NCBI GenBank assembly: GCA_965153455.1
Contig: OZ234497.1
Location: 2,790,001 to 2,854,000, forward strand
Direction of reading: 5' to 3'
DNA from: Sphagnum compactum
Lineage: Eukaryota; Bryophyta; Sphagnopsida; Sphagnales
DNA length: 64,000 nt
Shown here: positions 1 to 12,639 of the stretch, one piece after another
Layout: the number at the start of each line of letters is the position of its first letter
How positions within the stretch are numbered: position 1 is the stretch's first letter
Notes under the pieces: model-generated
The model's database searches: none
What the model was told of the DNA's origin: nothing
Seen by the model: only the letters and a program-made list of their open reading frames with translations
Translations under genes and position numbers: made by a program

Positions 1-164
1 AACAAATACAAGTTATAATCACATTCAATCATTTTGTAGTGGTATGTCAACTCTTTTTAGTAGAATTTTGGACATCATCTTTCCAAAACTCAAAAAACCT
101 TTTCTATAATCATTCAAACATTTGATTCTATGAAATTTCAATATATTTTTGCTCTTGGCATACC

Positions 165-910
165 ATTTTTTTCACCTTTGAATGGTGAGTAAAACCATGG
201 CCTCATTGGATATGCTGCATTTCTAGTCAATTTGTATAGCAAGATAATGCCTTTCATTGTTGGTTTTACTGGTGTTGGATTTTTTAAAAAATTGTCCAAT
301 CATGAGAGCAACGAACCCATCCAAAATCATTTTATCAAAACTTACATATTGTGTCAATTGTGCTTTATACTATAAACCTTTTCGACAACAATAAAAACTT
401 GGATTTATATGTGGTGCAATAATTACAATGTGAATACCAACTAATACAACCCCAAAAGCATAAGGCATGTTTTGAAGTTTTTAAAAATTCATTTGTCATT
501 TTCCTTGTGCTTATTGTTGGTAATCTTTCTATCACCAAAGGTTTCAAGTGTTTGCTAACAATTTCCTAAAACTCTTTTACAATGATATAAATATTGCTTT
601 TAGCAACTCCATAAATTTTATCACACATTCGTAAAATGTTGTCACTAAAACAAATGTAATGACTATTCATGTTTCAATTGGAATGCATGATTTCATATAT
701 AAATCTACCATATTGAATGAGGAACTATTATAGCACACAAGCAATGAAAACTTGTTGGAATTAACTTCGTTTCTTTTTAAACATTTCCACCAAATAGTTG
801 TCCAAGAGTTGCCTCTCCATGATGTCACTTACTCACTCATATGTCCACGCAAGTCTCTCATGATGCTCCATTTATTTGCATAATGAGGGCAACCATCGTC
901 GTCATTGCAT
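165..910 (-). pseudogene. PIF/Harbinger (HARBI1-like) transposase remnant
   Basis: Read on the minus strand in several frames, this AT-rich stretch gives pieces in the order expected for the DDE nuclease of PIF/Harbinger transposases. The first is a helical N-terminal piece (DIMERQLLDNYL). Next comes a stretch ending RMCDKIYGVAKS, then KPLVIERLPT. The catalytic-core piece GCI..IHIVIIAPHINPSFY-RKG corresponds to the family's GxIDGTHI..AP region, and its first Asp is not preserved. Last comes NAAYPMRPWFYSPFKG, matching the conserved GD-AYP-RPW segment. Stops and frameshifts separate the pieces, so it is dead. I saw no terminal inverted repeats or target duplications. The family assignment rests on motif order and spacing. 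A second, different remnant of the same superfamily lies near 60.2-60.9 kb. Confidence 0.7.
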
Positions 911-1418
911 TATAATGTTGATAAAATACAAAATATCGCAACATTACAACTATAAAAATAATGTGTCAAATTATCATTAAAATCACGTGAACTAGAAGAA
1001 TATTGTGTCTATGTTCATCCATGAGGGTTTGTTTTTAGGGTTTAGCATGAAAAAAAAAAAAAAGGTGAAAAGAAGAAAGATAATAAAAGAATGAAATGAA
1101 AGCATGTGAGAAAGAAAATTTTATTTATAAAAAAAAATGAAATAAAAGCATATGAAGGTCAAAATCTGGAGTCTCTCCCCAATAGGCAAAAACCCAATAA
1201 AGTTTTCAATTCTTTAAATGTATTTATAACCCATTTTATTCGTTGTGAAGACCAATATAGGAGTGCAGATGGTGGTAGGTCTCTGCCAAATAATTATTTT
1301 AATTCTGAAAATTTTCATTTTGAGACATATAATATTCTGAAAGATGCTTCATTTTCTTCTTCAAAACAAAATATCTTTGAGATTTTTTATTTTTATTGAA
1401 AATTTCAGCGTGTTTAAA

Positions 1419-1449
<31 letters not shown>

Positions 1450-2660
1450 AACCTATTATTCAACTAGGATATTGGCCCGACGTGCAAGAAAACAAGGTAA
1501 CCATAATTTTGAACAAGATTTGATTTGGAAGATCAACAAGGTTGAGAATTTTGCGAGCAAAAAAGCTCTATAGCTTTAGAATCCCAAATCACTTTTTTCG
1601 GGTTTTAGGGTTCATTTTTGGGCTCTAGTTTTTGAGCTTCATGTAGTTGTAGTGGGCTACACTTGCTTGAAAAGAGAGAGAGTGGCTTGTATCACTTTTT
1701 CCCACTTTTGATGTGGCATTACTCCATGAGAGGGGAGGGGAGGGGGAGGGATTTTTATTTGATAAATAATTTGGATGTTGGTGGGGGAGTGATTGTGCAT
1801 GAATTGCACATAAAGTTGCATGGTACTCAAAACCCAAGGTTTGGAAGAAGAGAGGCTATCATCATCTATTGTGAAAGCAATAGAGAGGGCTATTTAGCTT
1901 CACTAACATCCATACAAAAAGGAAATTGAGAATTGAAAAGTTTCATGTGGATTTTCAATTAAAATAGTAGCCAAAGAAAAGCATTTAATTAGGAAACAAA
2001 ACCATAAGCTAATTAATGTGCATCAGGAAGGGTTGTTAGGGTGATGTGCAAGAAGAAAATACTAGGAACACCATAGTTGTGCTTAATCTTCCATTTTGTG
2101 CTTACATTTTCCATATTGGGCACAAAGGTGAGGTCACGTGCACCCAAGTGGCCCAATTTTTTTCTCCTTTTAGGGGGAGGTGAGGGATGAGGATTTTTTT
2201 GGAATTTGGTGTTCCCAATGTGTTCCCAAAAGCGCTAACTTTATCCCATATCCTTTGCCCACAGTTCTCCACTTGTAACGCATAAAGCTAGGTGAAAGGA
2301 GAAGATTACAACATATTTATTTTGGTAGCGCCCAAAAGTCAGATCTCATTTCTTTTTTGATGGGCCACCAAAAGAGACCCATAACCCCAAAAAAAAAACC
2401 AAGAAAAAAAAAAACAAAAAACCTTTAGGGGTCCTCCACAACTAGGTAATAGGTATGAATCACCCGATTACCCTCAAAGACAAGGATACACAACAAAACA
2501 AGAAGCAAAATTATTGCATCCGTGCTTGGTTAGAATTGGAAGTGTGCCTAAACTAGTGCCACTAAAAAGAGTGTGAGGTAGTTAATCAAGTTTACACATT
2601 GAACAGAAAATGATGAAACCCTGCCAATCAAATATAAACCAAAGCACCCCAAAATAAAAA
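911..2660. other. AT-rich intergenic DNA, nothing recognised
   Basis: This stretch is AT-rich with A- and T-homopolymers and an (AT)n microsatellite near 1418-1442. No reading frame in it looks like a conserved protein. The short frames at 1106-1399 and 1625-1929 are low-complexity translations without recognisable motifs. Confidence 0.5.
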
Positions 2661-2674
2661 GGAAGAAAAAAAGT

Positions 2675-2696
2675 GGGGGGGGGGGGGGGGGGGGGG
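2675..2696 (+). repeat. Poly-G run (22 G)
   Basis: An uninterrupted run of 22 G residues on the plus strand, followed after one T by three more G. It sits just before the 98-bp tandem array. Such a run can form G-quadruplexes and its length is likely to vary between individuals or assemblies. Confidence 0.9.
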
Positions 2697-2713
2697 TGGG
2701 AATACAAGGAACA

Positions 2714-3110
2714 AAATGGAAGGACCCACGTCCAAGAAGCCAAAAGAATCACCTAAGAGGGCAAATCACAAAGGGAACATCAAGTTCCCGAATGGGGGAA
2801 TACAAGGAACAAAACCGAAGGACCCACGTCCAAGAAGCCAAAAGAACCACCTAAGAGGGCAAATCACAAGGGGAACATCAAGTTCCCGAATGGGGGAATA
2901 CAAGGAACAAAACGGAAGGACCCACGTCCAAGAAGCCAAAAGAACCACCTAAGAGGGCAAATCACAAGGGGAACATCAAGTTCCCCAATGGGGGAATACA
3001 AGGAACAAAATGGAAGGACCCACGTCCAAGAAGCCAAAAGAACCACCTAAGAGGGCAAATCACAAGGGAACATCAAGTTCCCGAATGGGGGAATACAAGG
3101 AACAAAATAA
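2714..3110. repeat. 98-bp tandem array, about four copies
   Basis: Four near-identical copies with a period of 98 bp. Each contains GGAAGGACCCACGTCC, AAGAAGCCAAAAGAACCACC and CAAGTTCCCGAATGGGGG. The copies differ by a handful of substitutions. All three forward frames can stay open through the array because 98 is not a multiple of three, so the ORFs here (for example 2716-2952) are a by-product of the repeat and not genes. Confidence 0.9.
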
Positions 3111-3149
3111 TGCAATCCAGTGTTAAGTATATTCTGTTCTCCTGTTGAT

Positions 3150-3700
3150 GAGAAAAATCGTCCAAAAATCGTCCAAAAATCATCCATGGAAGTGGTATCC
3201 TGTTCTTATAACCTGAGCTGATCTCTTTTAAAAAAGCAAAGCAGTGCATGCACGCTCCATCAAACATTTTGTTTGTGGAGAAATACCATCCAAACGTCAT
3301 CCATGAAGGTGGATCCTGTTATTGTAATCTGAGCTTTGAACATAAAAGCGAAGTGTGGTGCAGTATTGTAAACATCATCCAAAAATCATCCATGAAGATG
3401 GGATTCTGTTTTTTATAATCTGAGCTGATCTCAATAAAGAGGAAAAAGTAGTACATGCAAGCTCCAGCGAGCATTTTGTCGTGGAGAAAATCATCGAAAA
3501 ATCATCCATGAAGGCGGATCCTGTTATTGTAATCTGCGCATTGGTACTAAATGCGAAGCAGTGCGTGCGAGCTCGAGCATTTGTGGCGGAGAAATTCATC
3601 CCAAAATCATCCATGAAGGCGGATCCTATTATTGTAATCTGAGATTTGGTAATAAAACGGCAGCCGTGCGTGCGAGCTCGAGCTTTGTTGCTGGGCGCTC
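3150..3700. repeat. Degenerate tandem array of about 110 bp leading into the TM9SF promoter
   Basis: Five diverged copies begin with AAAATCATCCATGAAGGC.GATCC at about 3178, 3298, 3387, 3502 and 3608. Each continues with TGTTATTGTAATCTGAGC, then GTGCGTGCGAGCTCGAGC and GGAGAAA. Spacing is 89-120 bp. GC content rises in the last two copies, and the last runs directly into the 5' untranslated region of the TM9SF gene. The final unit therefore probably overlaps the core promoter or the transcription start. That placement is inferred from position alone. Confidence 0.8.
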
Positions 3701-3752
3701 TGGTGTGTGTTTTTCGCAGAGCAAGAGGAGCGGAGGCAAAGCTGCTGCGACG

Positions 3753-3753
<1 letters not shown>

Positions 3754-3790
<37 letters not shown>
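3754..3790 (+). repeat. (GA)n microsatellite in the TM9SF 5' UTR
   Basis: About 18 GA dinucleotides end 15 bases before the TM9SF start codon. GA repeats are common in plant 5' leaders and can bind BBR/BPC GAGA-binding factors. The Glu-Arg repeat frames through it are not genes. Confidence 0.85.
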
Positions 3791-3792
<2 letters not shown>

Positions 3793-3805
3793 AGAGTTTT
3801 CCACG

Positions 3806-6800
3806 ATGTCCGTCATGGCGCCCCTTGGCCTGTTGTTGATGTCTGCGATCTGGCTTCTCCCATCCGTTTCAGCCTTCTACTTGCCCGGCGTTGCACCTCA
3901 AGACTTCAAGAAGGTTCGTGGTTCCATTCCATGCGTTCTGCTGTTTACTTCTGCGCATCCTACTACTACTTCTCTTTTTTTTCTCTTTCTTTTTCCTTTC
4001 TTATTAGCTTCTATATATTTTTCGTGGATTGATGATGCTCTGTCGTTTTTGAGGTTTCTGCCGGGCCGGGAACCTGAACATGGCCGTTCCGGGCTATGGT
4101 GTGAGGGTTTGATGAGAACATGCTAGATCTATGGTTGCTCGGGTTTGTATCGTATGCATTCTCTTCAGGTCTTGTTATCTCTGTGCTCGATATCTTGGCA
4201 ATCAGGAACCATGCCTTTTTTTTGTTACGAGTTCACCAATGAGATCCTTCTTGCTGATGGAGCCCGGCCATCACGGCTAGTCATTGAAGCTCAGATTCGG
4301 TCAAAAATCTTTTTGAAGAGTTACAGCCATTGGCAGATTTTGTAGTTGAAACTCAGTGTAGCAATACTGGGCATTTCATGTCAAGCTTGTGTTTTGTTGT
4401 GTTTTTTGAAGTCCCTGGCCCATGTTACATGGGGCTGAGATTTTCTGTTTTTTTTCTGTGGGTTGGCAATCCTTCTCTCAGCTGGTTCTTGTAACATGTA
4501 GGAGCTGCATTGCTTATTAGTAATGTCTTGAGGTTGCTGTGCACCAAAGACACTATAAGCCTCAGTGCACGAGATAGAAATCAGTGTTGAATTTGGCACA
4601 TGTTAGCAATGGTGTTGCTGCCCTAATATCGATCTATCTAGTGTTCTCCTTGTTGACTCTTATGTCAAGTCTGAAGTCTTGCAGAGTGGTTTCGTTGGCA
4701 CAGGGGGATGATCTACAGGTGAAGGTGAACAAGCTCACATCCACCAAGACGCAACTGCCATATGCATATTATTCACTCGACTATTGTAAGCCTACGAAGA
4801 TCATAAACAGTGCTGAGAATTTGGGCGAGGTTCTTCGAGGTGACATCATTGAAAATTCTCCTTATGTGGTAAGTTTTCAAGACAACTGCTTGAGACCTGT
4901 GGGCGTATTCTATTAGCTGCACACTTTCTGTGCATGCTTATTCACTCAGATACAAAATGGTGATGCCTTTATATGCCATGGCGGTTCTCTATGATATTCA
5001 CCCATAAACAATTAGACCATGCAGCTTGGTGCAGGTTGTTTCAGTTTATAGGGATTTGGATCCATCTCTTTCATCTCAGTTGACTACGTTCATGCTTGTC
5101 TTGAAACTTTCCGTAGGCTGCAAAAACTGCATGGGGTTTAGCTTTGGATCTGCATGTGCTAGAGGCCAGATGACCCAAGGCAGGTCAGGAGTTGCGTAAC
5201 CTCTTGTCTCTTGGATACCTGTAGATGCTGAAGGGGACCATGTGACTGGTGTTCACTGACCCTCAAGCTTTCTGGTTGTATGGGCCCTAACAAAATTGTT
5301 TGTGATCTGGCAGTTTCAAATGAAGGAGGACAAGTCCTGTGTGGTTGTCTGCCGCCATGAAAAACTCTCACAGAGCTCAGTGAAGGCATTCAATGAGAAG
5401 ATTGATGATGACTATCGTGTGAACATGTAGGTGTACTTGCTGAGAGCCAAGGGCAATCTGTCATTTGACACCTGTCCAACAATTGATTGTGAACACTGAT
5501 AATGAGTAGATTAGATGTTATCATGAGATGTCCTTTGCTGATTGGCAAACTGCAGTTCAATTCTTTTTGGGATTCTGATGAATTGGAGTTGGCCATATGC
5601 TTGCTTACAAATCACTTCAGTCCAACTAATGTGAGGTAGTCTTTTATGGTTGGGTCTGACCCTGTCAGCATGTTGAGTGCCAACAATAAACAATTGACTG
5701 GCTTTTGCAGGATCTTGGATAACTTGCCAGTTGCAATGCGTATATCCTTAGATACTGGTGGATATTCAGGTTATGATCGTGGCTTTCGTGTTGGAGTCAA
5801 GGACTCATTGGAAAAAGTAAGTGTTCAATACCCATGCTTTCATGGATGGCTGTATCATTGCACAGTAGGTGTGCTGGTTCAATCAACCTGCACACAAAGC
5901 ATTGAGATTGCATGTGCTCTCTTTTGCAGGGTAGCACAGAGCATAAGTACTTCATAAATAACCACCTCAGCTTTAAAGTGCAATACCACAATGATGGTGT
6001 TTCTGAAACTTCACGGATTGTGGGATTTGACGTCACACCGTACAGGTGCGCATTTGTGGTTTGTGTGGGCTGATTTTTCTACTGAGATGTTTGTTACATG
6101 TGACTGTCACTGCATTGTGGCTTGAATCTCTCAGGGCCACTGGAAGAAATCTTGTTGCTACTGGCATTCTTTTTTTTTCCCCTCAGAAGACATTTATTGA
6201 AAAAGTTAACAAGGACTCACTGGTCTTACTGGGACACTCATTGTTCAGGAAACACAGCAGCATCCATGTTGGCCTGAATAGTTTGGGAAGTTTATATGTA
6301 GGAGCTACCTGTATTTTTGGTGGCTGTTTTCTCACACAAATGTTTTTCCAGCTGACATTTTGTGTGGGTTCCAGTGTGAAGCATAAGTATGAGGGTGCAT
6401 GGGATGGTGAGAAAACAAAATTGACAACTTGCAATCCAAATGATAAGGAGTCCACCAAGCAAAGAGATCCGCAGGAGTTGGTGGCTGATGAGGAATTGAT
6501 TTTCTCCTATGACATCAAGTTCTTTGTATGTTTCTTTCCTATGATCCTTGGCTCCTAAATCTGCAAATTTCTTTTATGCTTGTGTGTTTTGTGAATGATA
6601 TCTATTATTAACTTGGACTGCCCAGCTGCATGTGTTGCATGTGGCTTGCATCTTCATCACACTTTGGATGAAAAGGGTTTGGAACTTGTTCAGTTTCTTG
6701 GTGATTCATAGGCCATTGTAAGTTCTGTTGACCATGTTTTCTGACAAGTGAAATATCTGGCCACCATGCAGCCTAGCGAGGTAAAGTGGGCATCTCGATG

Positions 6801-7929
6801 GGATACCTACCTGTTGATGGGTGATGATCAAATCCACTGGTTCTCCATAATAAATTCCCTCATGATTGTCTTGTTCCTCTCTGGGATGGTAGCCATGATC
6901 ATGATGCGTACCCTGCATCGGGATATTTCAAAGTACAATGAGCTTGAATCACAGGAAGAAGCTCAAGAAGAGACTGGTTGGAAGTTGGTTCATGGGGATG
7001 TCTTCAGGCCGCCAAGTCATGCTGGACTACTGTGTGTCTATGTTGGTACTGGGGTGCAGTTCTTGGGGATGACAGTTGTCACAATGATATTTGCCATGCT
7101 AGGTTTCCTATCACCAGCAAATCGTGGTGGCTTGATGACAGCAATGCTTCTGCTCTGGGTTTTCATGGGTTTATTCGCTGGCTATGCATCTTCTAGGATG
7201 TACAAGATGTTCAAGGGCACTGATTGGAAGACGAACACCTTGAAGACAGCATTCTTGTTTCCAGGAACAATCTTTGTTGTATTCTTCATTCTAAATGCCC
7301 TTATCTGGGGTGAGAAGTCATCTGGAGCCATCCCATTTGGAACCATGTTTGCACTTGTCTGCCTTTGGTTTGGAATCTCAGTGCCGCTTGTGTTCGTCGG
7401 CAGCTACTTTGGGTTCAAAAAGCCAGCAGTTGAGGATCCAGTCAGAACCAACAAGATTCCACGGCAGATTCCTGAGCAGGCATGGTACATGCGCCCAGTT
7501 TTCTCCATCCTTATTGGAGGCATCCTACCGTTTGGTGCTGTCTTTATCGAGCTCTTTTTCATCTTGACATCAATCTGGCTGCACCAGTTCTACTACATCT
7601 TTGGTTTTCTGTTCATTGTGTTCTTGATCCTCATGGTGACTTGTGCGGAAATCACAATTGTCCTCTGCTACTTCCAGTTGTGTAGTGAGGACTACCACTG
7701 GTGGTGGAGGGCTTATCTCACAGCAGGGTCATCAGCTCTCTATCTCTTCCTGTATGCAGCATACTACTTTTTTGCAAAACTGGACATCACAAAGGTTGTA
7801 TCAGGGATCCTGTACTTTGGCTACATGGTCATCATCTCTTACTCCTTCTTTGTGCTCACAGGCACAATAGGCTTCTATGCATGCTACTGGTTCGTACGGA
7901 CCATCTATGCATCTGTGAAGATTGACTGA
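3806..7929 (+). CDS. Transmembrane 9 superfamily (TM9SF/EMP) protein, seven exons, complete
   Basis: Exons by splice sites and frame are 3806-3913, 4704-4868, 5314-5426, 5711-5816, 5930-6045, 6375-6525 and 6772-7929 (stop included), giving 638 residues. That is the usual length for plant TM9SF (TMN/EMP) proteins. Residues 1-23 form a signal peptide ending SVSA before FYLPGVAP, the classic mature N-terminus. The lumenal domain follows (LPYAYYSLDYC, LGEVLRGD, VGFDVTPYS). About nine membrane segments start near residue 280, with the family signatures GWKLVHGDVFRPP and CSEDYHWWWRAY. The C-terminus is KID, fitting the KXD/E Golgi-retention and COPI-binding signal described in plant EMPs. The product should act in Golgi or endosomal membranes in protein sorting. 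ATG 3806 is chosen because the leader begins there after the GA repeat. All introns are short (about 100-790 bp) and GT..AG. Confidence 0.95.
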
Positions 7930-8480
7930 AACTGACCATGTTAGGTTAAGCAACAGTCCATTGGGGTGGGCAGTGGAATTCAGGACATGTAAATTCTTGG
8001 ACGGCGGAGGGCGGAAAGTTTCACTCCAATGGAGGGTTGAATTTCAAAAGCATATGCATTTATTTGAGAACTGCCTGAAGACCTAGGAAATCAAAGTTGC
8101 AAAGTAGACTTGCAATGCCATAGCTTGAAGAGTTAGCAATTCCAGATGTGGTAGTAGCTTTGGCTGCTTAATTTTTTCTCTTCATAGATGTACTCTGTAC
8201 ATCACAGGGGTTGTAGAGACGCTTTTAGCACTGGTAGTAGTAACTGTTTTCTTGAGAGTTGAGTAAAAAGAACCTGCAATCTTTCCAGTTGCACAAATGG
8301 TCTTCCCCATTGTTTCCGAACTGCCTTTTTTTAAATTTGAGGAAGACCTGTCTTTTGTCTTAGAGTGGCATAGACTGTTCTATTTGTTGGTGGAATTAAA
8401 CTTGTGTATGTGGGAAGTGGTTTGTGTAATGTTCTATTAGTTAGTGGAAGATGCCTGTGGGTGTTGTATCCATCAAATGA
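7930..8480 (+). other. 3' untranslated region of the TM9SF gene (approximate)
   Basis: T-rich sequence after the stop, without frames. AATAAA-like and TTGTGTAATG-type far-upstream elements are loosely present between about 8250 and 8480. The exact polyadenylation site cannot be chosen without transcripts. Confidence 0.4.
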
Positions 8481-10430
8481 AAGGTCCTATACTAAATCTG
8501 ATGAGGTTTTAGCATTTGCTGTTAACTCCTGAAGTTGACAAGATGACGATACTTTCGGTCTCCAAAGCTTTCTGAATTGCTAACTAGCAGACTATAGTCA
8601 CTATATAAGTCATTGGTGACATTGCTTCTGAAATTCTTTGATATTGTGGATAGATAGATGGCTAATAAGTCTGTGTCCCATCCTCTTCCCTGATGCTTGT
8701 ACGACACTTTTGCATAGTTCAGAATGACTTAGGGGAGCTACTGTAGGGAAGGAACTTTGTGTTCTTTGGGCAGCACTCTTACACAAGGAACAGCACACAT
8801 TCGATGGTTCCCGATTAAACACTGTAATACCACAATTCCATGATTTGATACTGCTAGGCCTAGCAAATCAGAGGGAAAGAAAAGCATGTAACATTTGCGG
8901 AATTGGTTTCTTGGGTTTTCTCATAATTGATGTAACCCTGCGAAAACTATATTACTAAAGTCACCAATCCAGAGTGGAAAATGGAAATATAAAATGTGTT
9001 GTATGATGTTTAAAAAATCTCTCTCTATTTTTCCTATTTGACTACATGTGCACATGTTATATAGTGTGCTGGAATATGATTTTCCCTCTTGGAGTAGACC
9101 TTCCAAAGATTTCCTTTGAGGTGAACAACTCTAGATGTGCCAACAATTTTGTTACACAGACTAAAAGAAAGGTGGATTTCCTTTGATCTGAAACTTGCAT
9201 GTGCCCCCGTTCAAGGAATTGGTGTAAAAGAAGGAGCTGTTTTTTTGCTCTTCTTGTTGTTGACCTGTTTTTGTACCCGATTTCAAGATGCCTGCTCATG
9301 TTCTAGGTCCTTGAAAATGATGTACCGATATTCAGCACCATAATAGTATTGTAGAATTGGGGTTGTTTCTGAATAATGCTTATTGATGTCATAATACAAA
9401 AATATATATCCGGAATTCAATAAGCACAAGGTGGATAATTCAGATATCCCACTCTTGCTTGGCATCCTACTAGAAACATCTTCTGTTTAATTCTATTAAA
9501 TTTTGGTTTTACTACAAGAGGTGTGGATGATGGTGACAATGTGATGAATGACAAGATAGTGGTGCAAACCAAAAATCTCAATTTTTTAGAAGTTAAAAAA
9601 ATGATTTCCATAACACTAGGTAGCTTACCTCAATATCCATCACCTATTGTCTACATGCTTATTATTGACACTGTTCAAGTTGAAGACAAAATCTTATTTT
9701 GCATTTTTTGAAATGAAAATTCATCATTTGACAAAAAGAACACTAGTTTGGACTCGAGGTCACTTTGCAAATGGTTGTGGTAATTTCTCCCACACCGAAG
9801 GTGGTCCCTATGACACCATTCTCATCTAAAATCTTGCTCAATGCTACTCTGCTTGCTAGTCTTCCTCTCGAGTCAATGCCTATTGATCTCATGCCAGGTT
9901 GCCATGCCCACTTTGACAATCGAACGTGGGAAACTCAATCCTGCCTCATGATTTTGCTGCTGAAGTACCTGACTTTCAAAATGAAGTTGGCAGTGGGCAC
10001 CACTCAGCTCAAAGTACAATAAAGCTAATGGTACGTTTCGATGGATTCAGCTCACCTACTTTCCAATCCCAATTAATTTGATCAAATTATAGTTGAAATT
10101 ACAGTTGAATGTGTTCACATCAGGATTTCTCAACCCAATTTGAAAGAACCCACACCTGAACAGTTGCAGCTGTAGAGAGTTAATGCGACTTGAACTATGT
10201 CAAAAGAATATCTTTGCACTTGTACAACCGGTTTTTGAAGCAAGCTGACTGACAACATGTTGGTCTGGTGGGTATCTCCGGATCTGGGGTTTGGGGGAAC
10301 CTACCAGAATACTTGGAACCCCACTAGAATAGTGGGCAGGTGTCTCCAATATTTAACATAAAATCCCAACTATTTTAGTGATACAAATAATGGGTGAGTG
10401 GGAGATCATGGAAACGTACCTTAAGCAGAA
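8481..10430. other. Intergenic DNA, nothing recognised
   Basis: Short frames occur on both strands (for example 9057-9299 minus and 9765-10022 plus), but none has a recognisable domain, flanking splice sites or protein-like composition. GC content is intermediate. Confidence 0.4.
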
Positions 10431-10589
10431 ATCCAAGGCCTACCTAGGGTACGAGAAGCCAACTACACGCAATTTGGAGCTGGGTGGGGAGTTGCGCCCC
10501 ACCTCCCACTTCCACCATTCCACCAAGTATGTGAGGGAGGTGAACATGGGGCAAGAAAGAGTGATGTTGCTGGGGCCTTCCAAGTTCCC

Positions 10590-10980
10590 AGCTGTCCCAG
10601 ACCCTTAGAAAAGCTGTCCAGGCTGGGGCAACTCTGGGGCAGTCCATAAGACCATGCTGAGGTGATTCGATGGTCAAGCTTTGGCAGAGCTTGCAACTGG
10701 AGGTGACTCCCATTTGCTCCAATTGGCAGCTTGTTGCCCACAGTTATCTGTATGAGCCCGGTCCAGCATTGTGCTGGAGATGTTCAATAATTTGCTGGTG
10801 CAATATCTCCTCTGGAGGTCCAATTTTTGAAGAATTTTCATTTGTGCTGGTTGCCCAGCTCTTCTACTTCTGTTTGCAAGGTAGCCTCTCTTGAGAGAAT
10901 AATCTAAGAGTGGGGGCACCTCTGCTGAAGACACTATGGGGCTCCTTTGCCATTTTACTTGGGTACCATGCCTGCTGATC
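10590..10980 (-). pseudogene. LINE-type reverse-transcriptase 3' remnant (zf-RVT-like)
   Basis: On the minus strand one frame reads CKLCQSLTIESPQHGLMDCP followed by RVAPAWTAFLRVW. This is the CX2C..HX4C finger and hydrophobic follow-up typical of the zf-RVT region downstream of reverse transcriptase in plant LINEs. The preceding residues (KLPIGANG, in another frame) resemble the KLPT region before that finger, so at least one frameshift separates them. No polymerase motifs remain. Assignment is by motif pattern only. Confidence 0.5.
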
Positions 10981-10984
10981 AATA

Positions 10985-12635
10985 AATCCAGAGCTGAAGA
11001 CCCAAGTGATAGCCGTCAGTTGAACTCTATTTTATGGCTTTATGACAGTCCTAAAATGGATATAGTAGATAAATAGTAGTTCAAATATTCCAAAGCCTTT
11101 CTTTTGATGAATCTTCAGAGGTAGTTTTAATTGTTGATAACTTTATTCTAATCCACTTTTGCAACCAAGATTACAAATAAAAATAATCTAAACTAGTCAT
11201 TCACAATACCATCATGCAGAAACAGAGGAATCATTCAAAAGCTAAAGGAACAAAAGATCCTTCTGTACCATGTTGGAAAAAGTAGCAAATTAAGTGTATT
11301 GAGAATACGGTTCAGCTGCTATGCATGAACTTTAATATGGAAAACTCACATTTGCCATACGACAATACTTAGTAGTACCAGACCATCATCAACAAGGACT
11401 ACTTGTCATGACTTCCTCTGATTTCTTCATTTTCTGTCTTTTTATAATCGATTTCTGTCATATTTTTAGTTAAGTTCTTTTAAAAATCTGTGTTTTTATG
11501 CTGATTTTAATTATTGATTTTAATCACATTTTAAAGTCAAAAATAACATGAGTGAAAAATGACTGCAGTCAAAACAGACCAGTTGTTTTTAACACAAACT
11601 TGACTGAGTATTTTGATTGAGTACTTTCTAAAGTGTTTGTTTTGATTGAGGTATCTAATGACATATAGGTGTCCATGTTGACTAACATGACTAAATGCCT
11701 AGCTAACATGGCTGCCAAATGGCATGTTTGTTGTGACTAACTGGATTAACATGCATGCCAATGTTTGGGTGCCACGTGGCATGTATGTTTTGACTAACTT
11801 GACTACTGTGTGTGCCAAAGGAAATGTCTATTTCTAAGTAGACCCAGTAGCAGAAACTATATCTACAGTTTGAAGCACCACTATGAACAAAGTCCTCACC
11901 ATTATCATGAATCATGGCCACTCAGTTCAAAGAAGACAATGGATCCTGCTCTTTGAGCAATGCCCTGAAGACTTTACAACAGCAAGGTGCCATGGTAAGG
12001 AGGCCTTCAACCTACACAAGGAGCAGAGACAAAACATGCACCGAGCATTCCCCATCTTGAAAGAGCGCTTGGTAGTACATTACATCAGTGTGAAGAATGT
12101 CCCATAATACTGCAAAAAACTCAAGGATAAATATTGACATCAGTTGCTTAGCTCTCTACTTGACCTTGCAGTAATGACACAAATTATAACGTCTTAGACT
12201 GACTCTATCAGAGAAACCTGAAAATGTTCGCTCCATGGCATGGGACACAACTGTGTCATCCAGCAGAGACTCTTGGCTCTCCAGGGAGTTGAAGAATCCA
12301 GTACAGTCTTTTGGCTCACATGTTAGCTCTAGATCTTCAAGAAATGAGAATTTACACAGCACATCCAGTGAAGAACTGCACTGCCTGTCATTACCATACA
12401 AAAGCAAAACACAGAAGGTGTAGACTATTACCAAGTTGCAGCCAGGGTTGAATATTGACATTCAGGTTTTGTTAAACCATGCAATCTGACATTTGTTCAG
12501 GCAGCTTGTCCTGTCAACTTGTTACAAGGTAAGATCTGTCTACACCTTTAGACCAAAAATATACTTGTCTGGAGCCATCTTCAGCATGTTACAGTTCAAC
12601 CTCAAGGTTCAAAGAATGAAAAGAGCAGACTAGGC
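10985..12635. other. Intergenic DNA with a weak tandem repeat
   Basis: Between about 11665 and 11830 there are three degenerate copies (about 57 bp) of a unit containing TTGACTAACTTGACTA and GTGCCA..TGGCATG. The frame 12156-12461 (minus) is 101 codons of mixed composition with no domain I recognise. Nothing else stands out. Confidence 0.4.
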
Positions 12636-12639
12636 TTTC

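Noticed and set aside
2716-3046. ORFs on both strands in the 98-bp array
   Set aside because: The frames repeat with the array period and have no conserved features.
3561-4126. ORFs rich in Glu-Arg or Ser-Leu around 3.6-4.1 kb
   Set aside because: They are translations of the (GA)n repeat in the TM9SF leader and of its first intron. Only the piece from ATG 3806 is coding.
12156-12461. 101-codon minus-strand ORF with several Cys residues (LTCEPKDC, LCHYC) considered as a zinc-finger gene
   Set aside because: Cys and His spacing fits no finger I know, and no splice or start context supports it.
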